Shown here: positions 45,401 to 57,479 of the stretch, one piece after another
Numbering within the stretch: position 1 is the stretch's first letter
Layout: every line of letters starts with the position of its first letter
Origin: Halichondria panicea
Lineage: Eukaryota; Porifera; Demospongiae; Suberitida; Halichondriidae
DNA length: 64,000 nt
Assembly: GCF_963675165.1 (NCBI RefSeq)
Contig: NC_087380.1
Location: 884,303-948,302, forward strand
Direction: 5' to 3'
Translations under genes and position numbers: made by a program
Notes under the pieces: generated by a model
Told to the model about the DNA's origin: nothing
The model's input: the letters and a program-made list of their open reading frames with translations, nothing else
The model's database searches: none

Positions 45401-48400
45401 TATTTTTCTTTATACAGCTTCAAAAAAGCTCTATCATTATTGTATACATGTACTCCAATATACCACACAAGTAAAGTATGTACAACTATACATGTATAAT
45501 TATAGTTAGAATCGCATATTGTCCTATTATTCACTGTGATTCGTACAGTGATTAATCACGTATCAGTAATTGCACGTCGTTAATGACGACGCGCAATTAC
45601 TGCCTTGACGACCGCACCTACAAATAACGGCCGGGGCAAATTTTTTTACTGAAACTGCAGCTAAAAATGTCCTTAAAACTGCATCACAAACGATTAACAA
45701 TCAATAGTATGGCTACTCGTGCAATAAGGGATTAATAGCACTCATAACAAGCACTGGCAAGGTTAATAGCACTCGGCGTAATTAGTATCCTTGCCATTGG
45801 TTGTTTCTCGTGCTATTAATCCCATATTGCACTCTTAGCCATACTATTATTTCCAAACGGCAAAAATTTGGGGGAAAATGCAATGTTTAGTTGTATAGCC
45901 TTTGCTTTTGTCGAAATTTCCAGCCATCACAGAACTTGTATCTAAACACACGTTTCCAAATTGGACAATCTGAACACAATTACGAGCTCTCAAAGGTATA
46001 GGTAAAGAATATTGTAGCTAAATTCCTATAAATAGAGAGATTGACTCACCACATAACGAGGGAGACCAGTTTCATTATAGCCTCGTTGAGCACTGAGATG
46101 GCTTCCACCACCCTCCTTCCACCAGGCTGCCGACTCAGCACTATTGCAAACGCCACAGTAAATACAATGATACCGAGAATGTTCATCCCATCTCTCTTTG
46201 TAACGACCGCATGACGAGCCGTTTGTGTAAAATTGGAGCAAGAAATATTGAAAAGAGTTACGTAGTCACGGATTGACGAGCACGAGTTGGTGTCGTTGAG
46301 GAAGGACATGTTAAAGCTTGACTCTAGACAGCGATAGTAGTTAGTGACAGTCTCGTGGGTATACGTGGTCTGGTCCTGTGGAGTGTGTATGTGTGGGCGG
46401 GGTATAGGTGTGTGTGTGTGTGGGCATACATAAAGTGGAGTATTGGTTTCGTTGGAGAAGTCTTTTAATACCTCTACTCTCTTATGTTGGAGGGCGCTGA
46501 CTACCACAACAAATGTCCCCCTATCTACTAGATCAGATTAAAAGGCTGTAACAATTAGTGTACAGTTCATTTAGTCTAGAGAGTAGATTACCACAAATGT
46601 GTGAGTAGTTGTACTTAAATGTAAATATCTTTTGATTGGAGCATTTCTAGAAATGGTGTTGATACCCGTGTGTAGATGAATGACTGAACTACAACATATC
46701 CAAAAATGTTTCCATGGAAACATAAGGTGGTGGGTTTGTGGTGATTAATAGAACAACAGCAAATTGTTATAGTGGGTAATTGGTTAGAGTAATAAAACAG
46801 TAATCTTGTACAGCTAAGGTTCTAGACTTCATCACATAATTGTTCAATGGTTTAAATATCCTGGCCATCCCTTTATGGGTGTTACAAATGTTCACAGTGT
46901 TTATAATTCATGATTTACTGGTTTTCAGGTACACTTTTGGTTAGAGTAATAACTTTTGAAAAATTAATAGCTTAGTAAGTTTACAGATAAATGGGCTACA
47001 TACCAAGAACATCCTATATGCTTATTCCATTGCTGAGATAACACTGAAAAGCTACATAATTTACTATTTTCTACTGTTCTGATGACATCGCAGCTGCAAA
47101 CCACAAACCAGTGATGCTTTAATCAACCACAAACGTAATTAAAAGTGGGCGTACAGTTATTGTACGCCCACTTATGTGGTTAATTAGAGTGTCATGGATT
47201 TGTGGTTAGCAGCTTGTGATGTCATCAAAACAGTAGAAAATAGTAGAATATGTAGTTTTTCAGTGATATCTCAACAATGGAATAAGCATAGAGGATGTTC
47301 TTGGTATCAAAATGTAGCCCATTTATTTGTAAACTTACCAGAGAACTTTTAAAGCTAAGCTATAAAATTTTCAGAAGATATTACTCTAACCAAAAGTGTA
47401 CCTAAAAATAGGTAAATCATGAATTATAGACACTGTGAGCATATGTAGGACCCATAAAGAGATGGTCAGGTTAGCTAAACCATTAAACTATTGTGTGAGA
47501 AACTTAGCTGTTTAAGGTTAGTGTTTTATTACTCTAACCGATTACCCACTATAACAATTTGCTGTTGTTCTATTAATCACCACAAACCCACCACCTTATG
47601 TTTCCATGGAAACATTTTTGGATATGTTGTAGTTCAGTCATTCATCTACACACGGGTATCAACACCATTTCTTAGAAATGCTCCAATCAAAAGATATTTA
47701 AATTTAAGTACAACTACTCACACATTTGTGGTAATCTACTCTCTAGACTAAATGAACTGTAGTGTGGGTTGAAGAGTATACTAATTACAGTGAGTGTGTA
47801 CTGAGTTCAGCCGGAAGTTATGTGGCTTTATGTAGTGGACAAGTATCCCTGGGATTTCTACATGGAAAATGCTAACTTTTAGCTGGTTGGAGCTTACCAG
47901 CTCTACAGCATATAGATAAAAGCGCTTTTTTAACAAGGAAAAATTAATCCAATAGTATATGAAACTTTGAATTTCAGCAAAGTATGACAAAGTTATGACA
48001 ACTTTACTCAACACAAATAGACTTTAGTTACCTGACTGAAGGTGGCAGCAAACAGATTATCCGGGAGCATGTTTCTATAACGATGAGAAGATTCAATAAT
48101 TAATTATATCACGCAAGTGGTTGTATCAGACTCTCCTCTTGGTGGTAAAAATACAAGGTCTGCTTGCGTGCAAACGTACACATGTTACAGGTATATACAA
48201 GAAGAAAAAAACCTGTTTTGAAATAATAACCTGCCCCAATACTCTACGGTAACCATACATGAACCAATACATGTAGGCCCACCCTCACCTAATGAGGTCG
48301 AGGATGGTGTCGGCCAGCTCCGTCTCCAGGCCCGAGCTATGGGTCGAGTTGTCGCATTCAAACACAACGACCCTTCCCCCGGGCCGTATAGTCACCACCA

Positions 48401-48881
48401 GTATCAGCCCCAGGCATATAGCCGACACTGTCGTGGAGAAATAGTACAGTACAGTCTTCCAGCCGAGAGAACCGGCCACTTTGCTTTCGAGCGAGCCTAG
48501 ACCTGCGATCAAACTAAAGACAATCAACGGTAGTATCAGCATCTTGAGCATGCGTAGAAACATCTCTCCGGGGAAGGAAAGTAGGGAAACCATCAGTGAA
48601 TACTGATCTGAGCCTTTCTCGATATCGACTTCTCTCATAGCTATACCAATGATAATACCCGCAACCACAGAGATGATTGTTAGAATAAGTAGAAGGTTCT
48701 TGAACATCCATCGACCGATTGCTTTGCTAATAGTGTAGCATTTTGATCTTGGTCTTGATTGAGATACCAGGGGATGAGTTTCTGAGTCAATCTCCTCGTG
48801 TGGTACAGTTGAGTCTTGGTCCCTGTTCATTGGAACAGCTTCAGCTACCAGAGGAACACTGTCTTCACTTGAGCTTGCCAT
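42500..48881 (-). CDS. SLC1A: SLC1-family excitatory amino-acid transporter (EAAT)
   Basis: Exons: 48289-48881, 48032-48074, 46430 to about 46500 (5' edge unsure), 46050-46375, 45127-45360, 44067-44261, 43538-43672, 42843-42979 and 42500-42684; about 640 residues. Family landmarks: TM1 ([20 protein letters not shown]), the serine-rich HP1 loop ([14 protein letters not shown]), the [18 protein letters not shown] sodium/substrate motif, the HP2 loop ([11 protein letters not shown]) and TM8 ([18 protein letters not shown]), whose Asp and Arg bind the amino and side-chain carboxyl groups of glutamate/aspartate. A long N-glycosylated loop ([20 protein letters not shown]) lies between TM4 segments as in animal EAATs. 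The protein ends in ETTV, a class I PDZ ligand. The join between 48032 and the third exon is not in phase with any acceptor I found, so a microexon may be missing near the foldback element. Confidence 0.87.
43063..43346. mobile_element. pogo/Tigger-like MITE
   Basis: CAGTAGAACCTCGATTATCC at the left and GGATAATCGAGGTTCTACTG at the right are near-perfect inverted repeats flanked by TA (43061-43062, 43347-43348). 284 bp, non-coding, in an SLC1 intron. Confidence 0.8.
44330..45100. repeat. Two tandem copies of the dispersed intronic repeat
   Basis: The units at about 44330-44760 and 44790-45100 share GAATTCC(A/G)TGGAT(T/C)CAATTTCAA, GAGACCTTTCAAA, CATGGTCCAAGGCCG(A/G)AAAA and TGACATT(G)GA near AAGTTATG(A/G)CTGTTG. 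They are related to 28530-28810, 30020-30130 and 38640-38770. Confidence 0.65.
45708..45851. mobile_element. Small foldback element
   Basis: AATAGTATGGCTA...GGGATTAATAGCAC on the left is inverted on the right (GTGCTATTAATCCC...TAGCCATACTATT), about 39-bp arms. Another hairpin (CAGTAATTGCACGTCG / CGACGCGCAATTACTG) lies at 45569-45604. Both are in an SLC1 intron. Confidence 0.7.
46561..47761. mobile_element. 1.2-kb foldback transposon in SLC1 intron
   Basis: The two halves are inverted copies of each other almost to the centre. TACAGTTCATTTAGTCTAGA at the left end mirrors TCTAGACTAAATGAACTGTA at the right end, GTTTCCATGGAAACAT occurs in both arms, and the midpoint is a hairpin GTGGGCGTACAG...TGTACGCCCAC near 47146-47172. 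Ends read TA-CAGTTCATTT, compatible with a TA target site. There is no coding capacity. Arms of about 590 bases would form a very stable RNA hairpin in the pre-mRNA. Confidence 0.85.
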
Positions 48882-49593
48882 TTTAAAAGTCAGCGCAGCA
48901 AGAGCACTCTCGATTTTGTAGTATAGTCCAGTCAGCTAGGCTAAATGCTGCTGACTGTGCATAGCATGTGCACAACACTGTGAAGCCCCTCCCCCTCTCC
49001 GTCCTGGTTTTACAACACTGTGAAGCCCCTCCCCCTTTACACAGACAGTTGTAAATGCTGCTGACTGTGCATAGCTAGAGGGGCGTGGCATGGATGAAGA
49101 CAGAGCCAATTCGCCCCAAATGAAATCCCACCGTGACGGTGACAGCATGGTCGGATTCATAAAAGATATAGCTAGATATTCATTATATTCCCTGTATATT
49201 CAATCTGCTTTGTGCAAAACAAACATTGTTGAAAACCTCATAAAAGCTTGTAAGTGGGCGTGACGGTCCTTTGGTATGGTCACGCCCATCATGGAATAAA
49301 GTGAACCCTTTGACTGCTTGCAGACTTGCTGTGTGTTGTAAATTGATCTGAGGTCACACTGAGTGAAACAACAGTACGTTGATCTGCCAGTTGTGTTCTA
49401 GCTAATTATGCTGCTTCTCACTATTTTTCCAACCACGCCCATCTTTGTCTTAATTGCATGCCTTTTGGCGAAATGGGCGTGGTCTCCAGTCTGGGCAAGT
49501 GCATGAATATAATTATTGCTTCTGTAAATGTTTGCATTTCCACATTAATGCACATAGCAATGGCTGCTTACCATATCATAATGTGTGACAGAC
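48882..49593. other. SLC1 upstream region with direct repeats
   Basis: AAATGCTGCTGACTGTGCAT occurs at 48942 and 49052, and between them ACAACACTGTGAAGCCCCTC occurs at 48972 and 49012, giving a nested duplication. The SLC1 promoter should lie here. No gene. Confidence 0.5.
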
Positions 49594-51510
49594 GTGTGCT
49601 GTGTGCAACCAATACTACACCCTCATACCTCTGATTGTGTAGCTAGCTATGTGTGCTGTGTGCAACCAATACTACACCCCCATACCTCTGATTGTGTAGC
49701 TAGCTATGTGTGCTGTGTGCAACCAATACTACACCCCCATACCTCTGATTGTGTAGCTAGCTATGTGTGCTGTGTGCAACCAATACTACACCCCCATACC
49801 TCTGATTGTGTAGCTAGCTATGTGTGCTGTGTGCAACCAATACTACACCCCCATACCTCTGATTGTGTAGCTAGCTATGTGTGCTGTGTGCAACCAATAC
49901 TACACCCCCATACCTCTGATTGTGTAGCTAGCTATGTGTGCTGTGTGCAACCAATACTACACCCCCATACCTCTGATTGTGTAGCTAGCTATGTGTGCTG
50001 TGTGCAACCAATACTACACCCCCATACCTCTGATTGTGTAGCTAGCTATGTGTGCTGTGTGCAACCAATACTACACCCCCATACCTCTGATTGTGTAGCT
50101 AGCTATGTGTGCTGTGTGCAACCAATACTACACCCCCATACCTCTGATTGTGTAGCTAGCTATGTGTGCTGTGTGCAACCAATACTACACCCCCATACCT
50201 CTGATTGTGTAGCTAGCTATGTGTGCTGTGTGCAACCAATACTACACCCCCATACCTCTGATTGTGTAGCTAGCTATGTGTGCTGTGTGCAACCAATATA
50301 CTACACCCCCATACCTCTGATTGTGTAGCTATAGCTATGTGTGCTGTGTGCAACCAATACTGCACCCCCATACCTCTGATTGTGTAGCTAGCTATGTGTG
50401 CTGTGTGCAACCAATACTACACCCCCATACCTCTGATTGTGTAGCTAGCTATGTGTGCTGTGTGCAACCAATACTACACCCCCATACCTCTGATTGTGTA
50501 GCTAGCTATGTGTGCTGTGTGCAACCAATACTACACCCCCATACCTCTGATTGTGTAGCTAGCTATGTGTGCTGTGTGCAACCAATACTGCACCCCCCCC
50601 CCCCCCATACCTCTGATTGTGTAGCTAGCTATGTGTGCTGTGTGCAACCAATACTACACCCCCCCCCCCCATACCTCTGATTGTGTAGCTAGCTATGTGT
50701 GCTGTGTGCAACCAATACTGCACCCCCCCCATACCTCTGATTGTGTAGCTAGCTATGTGTGCTGTGTGCAACCAATACTACACCCCCATACCTCTGATTG
50801 TGTAGCTAGCTATGTGTGCTGTGTGCAACCAATACTACACCCCCATACCTCTGATTGTGTAGCTAGCTATGTGTGCTGTGTGCAACCAATACTACACCCC
50901 CATACCTCTGATTGTGTAGCTAGCTATGTGTGCTGTGTGCAACCAATACTACACCCCCATACCTCTGATTGTGTAGCTAGCTATGTGTGCTGTGTGCAAC
51001 CAATACTGCACCCCCCCCCCATACCTCTGATTGTGTAGCTAGCTATGTGTGCTGTGTGCAACCAATACTGCACCCCCCCCCCCATACCTCTGATTGTGTA
51101 GCTAGCTATGTGTGCTGTGTGCAACCAATACTGCACCCCCCCCCCCCATACCTCTGATTGTGTAGCTAGCTATGTGTGCTGTGTGCAACCAATACTACAC
51201 CCCCATACCTCTGATTGTGTAGCTAGCTATGTGTGCTGTGTGCAACCAATACTACACCCCCATACCTCTGATTGTGTAGCTAGCTATGTGTGCTGTGTGC
51301 AACCAATACTACACCCCCATACCTCTGATTGTGTAGCTAGCTATGTGTGCTGTGTGCAACCAATACTACACCCCCATACCTCTGATTGTGTAGCTAGCTA
51401 TGTGTGCTGTGTGCAACCAATACTACACCCCCATACCTCTGATTGTGTAGCTAGCTATGTGTGCTGTGTGCAACCAATACTACACCTTCATACCTCTGAT
51501 TGTGTGTGTG
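49594..51510. repeat. 57-bp minisatellite, about 33 copies
   Basis: The unit contains GTGTGCTGTGTGCAACCAAT, then ACTACACCCCCATACC, then TCTGATTGTGTAGCTAGCTA, repeated with almost no base changes. The main variation is the length of one C run (5 to about 14) in a few adjacent copies. Because 57 is a multiple of three, a 19-residue frame (YVCCVQPILHPHTSDCVAS) stays open across many units, but C-run changes break it and there are no gene signals. Confidence 0.95.
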
Positions 51511-52807
51511 CAATACTGTACTATAGCATTTCCATGCATGTGACAATTGATGAGTTCTGTTCACCTGTAGATTCAATGGAGGGTGTTCAACTTGCTCCAA
51601 TTGGGTAGAAATGCTAGGGTACAGAGAGGCTCATCTCGACCACCTGAGGGACACAGTGTGGAGGAACCTGGTATTCAATTGCTGGGAGCACATGATCCAC
51701 AACTTTAGGAAAGACAGCTAGGTAAGGGAGTGGAGATGCTTTGTGGCTGCGTATTCGTTATAATTATTATTAAGTCAACAATGTTGTAGTAACTTGTACT
51801 GATTGATGGTGGTTACATAAGCAGCTGCTCTGCCATGGTGCTTGTATCAGTGTGTGTGGGGGTGTGTGGGTGTGGGTGTGTGTGGGTGTGTGGGGGTGTG
51901 TGTGGGTGTGGGGGTGGGTTTTGGCTTGCATGTGTGCATTGCTATAATTATACTGTTGTTAGTGATGAGCTGCTAATGATGACTACCCTAATATGCACAT
52001 CCCTACTCTAGTAAGGAGACAGGTTGTTGAGTCCAGCTGCATTGTCTCAGCTACCACTGAACACATAATGACCTAGCCAGCTATCTGAACTGTGTATACT
52101 GACTTTGCATTATAACCATGACTATGACAGTGGGTGCTTTACTGTGGAGGTTGTAGTCCCTGATATATGAGTATATGCAGGAGGTGCGCTCTGATTGCAA
52201 ATGATATAATCATGGTTTAGGCCACCAACTCAGGATGAATTTTTCAAGTGTGCAGACATCTGGCAGAATTATCATACATGTATAGTCTAGAGGAGGTACT
52301 AATAAAGGGGAGGTGGGCCGGCGTGGGGGACGAGGCTACTTAAGAGGATCTATAGATAGCTGCATACAAACATACATGTGCAAGTGCTTTTTATATGGTA
52401 TGTTAGAGTTGTAAATGATAGTACAGCTTAATGTTTCTAAAGGTAGAACTACTCAAGATAAGTAAAACCTGTTTTCCAGGTTGCACTTGCAATATTCAAT
52501 GAATCTCATCTTGTGCTGTGCATTCTGATTGGTCCCTGGGGAAGGTATATATAGGATATGCACTCTTTAGTTCATATCTCAAGATTGTTCTATATTGTCA
52601 AGTTTGTTCCGCAAGGTTTCATCTGTCATCCAAGTTTGTTCCGCAAGGTTTCATCCAAGTTTGTTCTTCAAAGTTCGACTACTCTCTCACTCAGTTCTCT
52701 GATTGAAGCTCTACCAGCTATATCTCATCTCAACTCAACCAGCTACATCGCTCATCTCAACCACTCACCACTCACCACTCACTCACCACTCAATCTACTG
52801 CGTCCTG
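51511..52807. promoter_or_regulatory. Upstream region of the collagen-like gene
   Basis: It includes a GTGTGGG tract (51850-51920) and, at 52545-52552, TATATATA about 260 bases before the collagen-like ATG. Just downstream, CAAGTTTGTTCCGCAAGGTTTCAT is present as two to three direct copies (52600-52670), probably in the 5' UTR. A 40-codon plus-strand open stretch (51604-51721) is listed separately. Confidence 0.4.
51604..51721 (+). pseudogene. Possible orphan terminal exon
   Basis: Plus-strand frame reading EMLGYREAHLDHLRDTVWRN then LVFNCWEHMIHNFRKDS and TAG, preceded by a TAG acceptor-like site. The composition looks like real protein (Trp, Cys and His spread, amphipathic helices), but I recognise no family and see no upstream exon. 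It could be a leftover exon swept next to the minisatellite. Confidence 0.2.
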
Positions 52808-55800
52808 ATGGCGGCTCGGCAACGGGCTGTTATGCCACCACCACTGTGTCTGCCCCGGCAGCAGTTAACATACGACCGGCGCAACAACCCGGTAAGATTT
52901 AAAACTACCATTAATTATATCACACATGCATGTACAATGTCGGCAATGCATATACATGTAATAATGCTGATGCCATGCAGGACACTCATTACTTGGTATA
53001 TTCATTTGGTGCAGACTCTCACCAAAAAGATGGTTGTAGCGGTGCTACAATGCTCTAAGCGCCGCCAACCTAACTCCAAGCTGTACTGCCTACAGTGCTA
53101 TATGCTGGCAACAGGACGAGTTAACGTAAGTATAATCATGCAGATACACCTAGTTATAACAATGTTGTATAATTTATATATACACAGTCAAATCCTAATT
53201 GCTGTCAGTACAATTATTGTGCCATTGCATGGCCGGGCGCATCGATTCATGTACTGGATGAATGGGACAGCGTGTTTGTCCGAGCATTACTTACTGTTGC
53301 AATACATGGGTTAGTTAATGGGCTTGTAATTGAACATTCATTTTTGTAGTTAACGTCTACGAAATCCGCGAAAATATTGAATTACCCGCTATCATAATAC
53401 CAGCAATAATCTACCACCCCTTTTAATGTTTCGTTAGATATTTATTTTTCTGCGCATGATTTCACGTTTATTATTACAAATTTAATTTTACATTGTACGT
53501 TAATTTCACCTATATAATCGTGGCTATAATATATACTTAATTATGTACAGGAAATAGGAAGGTAATGTTATGGCATTAATTTAGCTGTCACAACATCAAC
53601 ATTATTACCAAGGGCATATATATGTATAAGTCTTTGTTACTACCCTGAACCAAATTTTTTACTCTCGCTTGCTAATAAAGTGAATGTCCCCCGTCATATT
53701 TTGTTTCTGAAGTGACAAAACGAGTCTTGAAATATTCTTTTTCATAGCTACATGCAACTTCTTTCTGTACACAGATGGTGTTCTCTTGGAAGGGGGAGGA
53801 TGTCCCGGTATGGGACAACAAGGATCACTGCGCCCGAGAGGCTTCTCGGTACATGAAGCATATCCAAGACGACCATCGTAAGCATCATACTTTAAATAAT
53901 TGTACAAAAGCAAAGTTTTCTGCTGAAGAAACTTGAGCCAAATAACAAAAATGTGCGCCCATGCACTTTCTCACTATACAGTACTGTACAAAGGTATAGG
54001 ACACACATATATAGGATGATAAATCAGATGATTAAAGCTGTTAAATATTGATGCACATTCAAGGTTGCCCATTTTATTTCTGCAGGCCCACTTCGACCCA
54101 ATCCACTGAACGTGAAGTTCCTCGCCTGGCAACTGCGGGACTTAGGTTTCTGTCGGTGGAACAGGAATCGGGTATTCCCTCTTATTCCCCCCATTCCTCC
54201 CATCGGCCCAGTTATTGGTGCTGTAGGTCCACCAGGGGTACCAGGGGTACAGGGCATACAAGGCTTACCAGGGGCGCAAGGTTTACCTGGGGCGCAAGGC
54301 ATACCTGGGGCGCAAGGCTTACCAGGGGCGCAGGGCTTACCAGGGGCGCAGGGCTTACCAGGGGCGCAAGGCTTACAAGGCCCACCCGGGGCAAGGGGTC
54401 TCCAAGGTCCACCTGGAGCCGGAGGTGGAGGAGGTTCAGGAGGAGGAGGAGGACGGGGTCCACCGGGCCCCCCAGGTGATGACTGGGCACGTGGTCCCAG
54501 AGGCGCTCCAGGAATACCTGGAGTGGATGGTGGGACGGGACGTGCCTGCACTGTGTCAGGGCCACGAGGCCAAAAAGGGCCACGAGGGTACAACGGTCCA
54601 AGAGGTCTGCTAGGGCCTATGGGGTACAATGGTTTAACCGGGGATACTGGGGCAACAGGGCCAATAGGGGCAACAGGAGCAACAGGGCCCCCAGGGACAA
54701 GAGGACTCCAAGGGCGAAGAGGACCACCTGGTGCAGATGGCCCATATGAACCAACTGGAGCTACGGGACAAAAAGGCGACAGGGGGAAGCTCGGTGCCAA
54801 CGGTTAGAGAGGTCTAGATGGTCCAAGAGGGATGAGAGGGGAGAAAGGTGAAGATGGAGACGGCGAAGATTCCAAGCAAAAGATAGTAAGTTTCTAATGC
54901 ATTAGTCGATTATTTTTCACCGATTGTTTTCCTCTTCTTGCAGTATCTGTTGACTGTGGTGGTGAGGGAGTTAATGCAGACTCAACCGCTGCCTTTGTCA
55001 GATACCCTGACTAATGCCTTGGTCGCTCTAGGAGTTATGGACGACCAGGGAGATAGGCAGCAAAAACAAACTGCCCCTCTCCGTCGATCCGTGGTGTCGG
55101 GATCCTACCCACCTCGGTCGGCGGGTGGGGGTACAAGTCGGGATGCAGGTGGTGTTAGTGGGGGAGGTGGGACGAGTGGGAGTGGTGGTGGACTTAGTGG
55201 TATCGGGGGCGGTGGGACTAGTGGTGGTGGGACTAGTGGTGGTGGGACTAGTGGCGGTGGGACTAGTGGCGGTGGGACTAGTGGCAGTGGGACTAGTGGT
55301 GGTGGGACTGGTGGGACTAGTGGCGGTGGGACTAGTGGTGGTGGGACTAGTGGTGGGACTAGGGGGAGTGGGACTGGTGGGACTAGGGGCAGTGGGACTA
55401 GTGGCGGTGGGACTAGGGGCGGAACAAGTGGCGGCGGGACTAGGGGCGGAACAAGTGGCGGCGGAGGTGGTGTGACGGGTCGTGCGGATAGTGGTGGCTC
55501 AAGTGGAGAGGAGGAGGGTCTTCTCCCAGAATTGGATGGATCGATGGACATGTGAGTCAATGACTTCAGTTTTGTGTAATTATTATACATACCTTGCACG
55601 CATGCTGCCAACTTTAAGTTCATCTGTATAATTATCTGTTTCGCACACAGAATTTATAATCGGAAAAGAAAAGCATGCACTATGAGACGTAATAATAAAA
55701 AAAGGTGAGCAAATGCATTAATAACATTGTGTCTCATGGCCACAACAAAATATGTCGCCAAATTAGAATGTTAATCATGCATCTCTTTCTTTTCTTCCAC

Positions 55801-55821
55801 GTGCACAGAAGAACTATATGA
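52808..55821 (+). CDS. Collagen-like protein without signal peptide, Cys-rich head, Gly-rich and basic tail
   Basis: Eight exons join in phase: 52808-52891, 53015-53125, 53188-53273, 53777-53877, 54086-54885, 54944-55551, 55651-55704 and 55809-55821; about 618 codons. N-terminus [20 protein letters not shown] has no signal peptide. A Cys-rich region follows ([45 protein letters not shown]), then [11 protein letters not shown], then about 75 G-x-y triplets (GLPGAQ repeats, [32 protein letters not shown]), a helical patch ([12 protein letters not shown]), a long (GGGTS)n region and a basic tail ([20 protein letters not shown]). An in-frame TAG at 54805-54807 interrupts the triplets, with the repeat continuing after it ([17 protein letters not shown]). 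As written the gene is truncated unless the stop is an error, allele or read through. The third exon's acceptor is chosen by phase and is the least sure. Confidence 0.65.
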
Positions 55822-56365
55822 ATCCCCTGTTTTCGACCCATGAAGGGACACACAAGGCAGTGCTCGACATTGGTTGATCAGGTTTTGTTGATGGGTAGGG
55901 GAAGGTTTGGATCATAACGATAAGGGTAGTGGGTGGGTAGGGGGAAGATGGCTGTTGTGAGCATATGGGTCCCAGACAAATTAATTTCCTTTTCTTATAA
56001 TTATAATTATAATTTAATTTAAAACATAGGCATAGACCACACGCAAAATAATTACTCCGAACATATCGCTAGCGCCAATTATAATTCGAGTTGAGGCAGA
56101 CCATGTGCGAAAATAATGCATAAATTATACGTTGTTCTATCACTCAACGCTACTTATAACCACCATGGCATGTTTTGTGTTCATCCCTTGTGCTCCACGT
56201 ACATCAATTGTTCACTTTTGTGAGCATATCCTTTCAATTTCACCGTTTATTTCGTCTGTTGCATTCGCACTAACATCGATGTTCAGGTGAGATGAGCCCC
56301 AAGGGACTGGACTCCACCTACCATTCACCAAATCAAAGTTTTTTTTCTGTTTCTTTTTTGTATAA
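55822..56365. other. 3' flank of the collagen-like gene
   Basis: AT-rich spacer. No clear AATAAA close to the stop and no further exon recognised. Confidence 0.4.
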
Positions 56366-57128
56366 AGTATGCCATCATTAATCTCGATGCCAATGAAGTC
56401 TGCCCTCTATTCTGGTGGATAAAGTATGCCATCGCTAATCTCGATGCCAATGAAGTCTGCCCTCTATCTGGTGGATAAAGTATGCCATCGCTAATCTCGA
56501 TGCCAGTGAAGTCTGCCCTCTATTCTGGTGGATAAAGTATGCCATCGCTAATCTCGATGCCAATGAAGTCTGCCCTCTATCTGGTGGATAAAGTATGCCA
56601 TCGCTAATCTCGATGCCAATGAAGTCTGCCCTCTATCTGGTGGATAAAGTATGCCATCGCTAATCTCGATGCCAGTGAAGTCTGCCCTCTATTCTGGTGG
56701 ATAAAGTATGCCATCGCTAATCTCGATGCCAGTGAAGTCTGTCTCTATCTGGTAGATAAAGTATGCCATCGCTAATCTCGATGCCAATGAAGTCTGCCCT
56801 CTATCTGGTGGATAAAGTATTCCATCGCTAATCGATGCCAATGAACTCTGCAAAGTATGCCATCGCTAATCTCGATGCCGATGAAGTCTGCCCTCTATCT
56901 GGTGGATAAAGTATGCCATCGCTAATCGATGCCAATGAACTCTGCAAAGTATGCCATCACTAATCTCGATGCCAATGACGTCTGCCCTCTCTCTATCTGG
57001 TGGATAAAGTATGCCATCGCTAATCTCGATTCCAATGAAGTCTGCCCTCTATTCTGGTGGATAAAGTATGCCATCGCTAATCTCGAGCTCAATCCAATGA
57101 AGTTTGCCCTCTACCTGGTGGATAAAGC
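56366..57128. repeat. Roughly 56-bp tandem repeat, about 14 copies
   Basis: The unit includes AAAGTATGCCATCGCTAATC, TCGATGCCAATGAAGTCTGC and CCTCTATCTGGTGGAT. Copies vary by a few bases and by deletions near 56820-56960. Open frames across it are not maintained. Confidence 0.9.
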
Positions 57129-57479
57129 ATGGTGTCGATTTTTTTTTTTTTTTTACTCACCTGAATGTCGTCCAATTTTTTTAACTAATCTGAAGCCACA
57201 CTTTCTCAATGAAGTATGCCCACCACCTGGTGGACACTGTATGATGTCTCAATAATATTACTCATTCTTGATCATCATATCATTTTCACTATTCTGCCAT
57301 CTACTATTTCAAAGCATAATGCATGTGGTCTGCCAAAATGCCATAAAAATGTGTGCAAGCCGCCAAGTAGCATGATTAAGATGTTTGTGATTTCTGCGAT
57401 TGTTGTAAGACTATTATGATGCCCTGTGTAATCTTTAGCTCTTGGTTAACTGTTACAGCTGGCTTGCGTCTTTCTTGAA

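Noticed and set aside
49594..51510. CRISPR-like regular spacing
   Set aside because: The whole 57-bp unit repeats; there are no unique spacers and no cas genes, and the window is eukaryotic.
49585..51608. Four plus-strand open frames of 119-247 residues with a 19-residue repeat
   Set aside because: They are the 57-bp minisatellite read in its open frame. C-run length changes break the frame repeatedly and no gene signals or domains are present.
52703..53314. A continuous 203-residue frame over the first collagen-like exons
   Set aside because: It reads through two introns with good GT donors. Only the exon pieces are kept, and the third exon in phase uses a different frame and acceptor.
54024..54800. 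258-residue Pro-rich minus frame and 143- and 129-residue frames
   Set aside because: Antisense and alternate-frame shadows of the collagen triplet exon; Gly-rich codons read as Pro on the other strand.
55105..55623. 172-residue Pro/Val-rich minus frame
   Set aside because: Antisense shadow of the (GGGTS)n exon.
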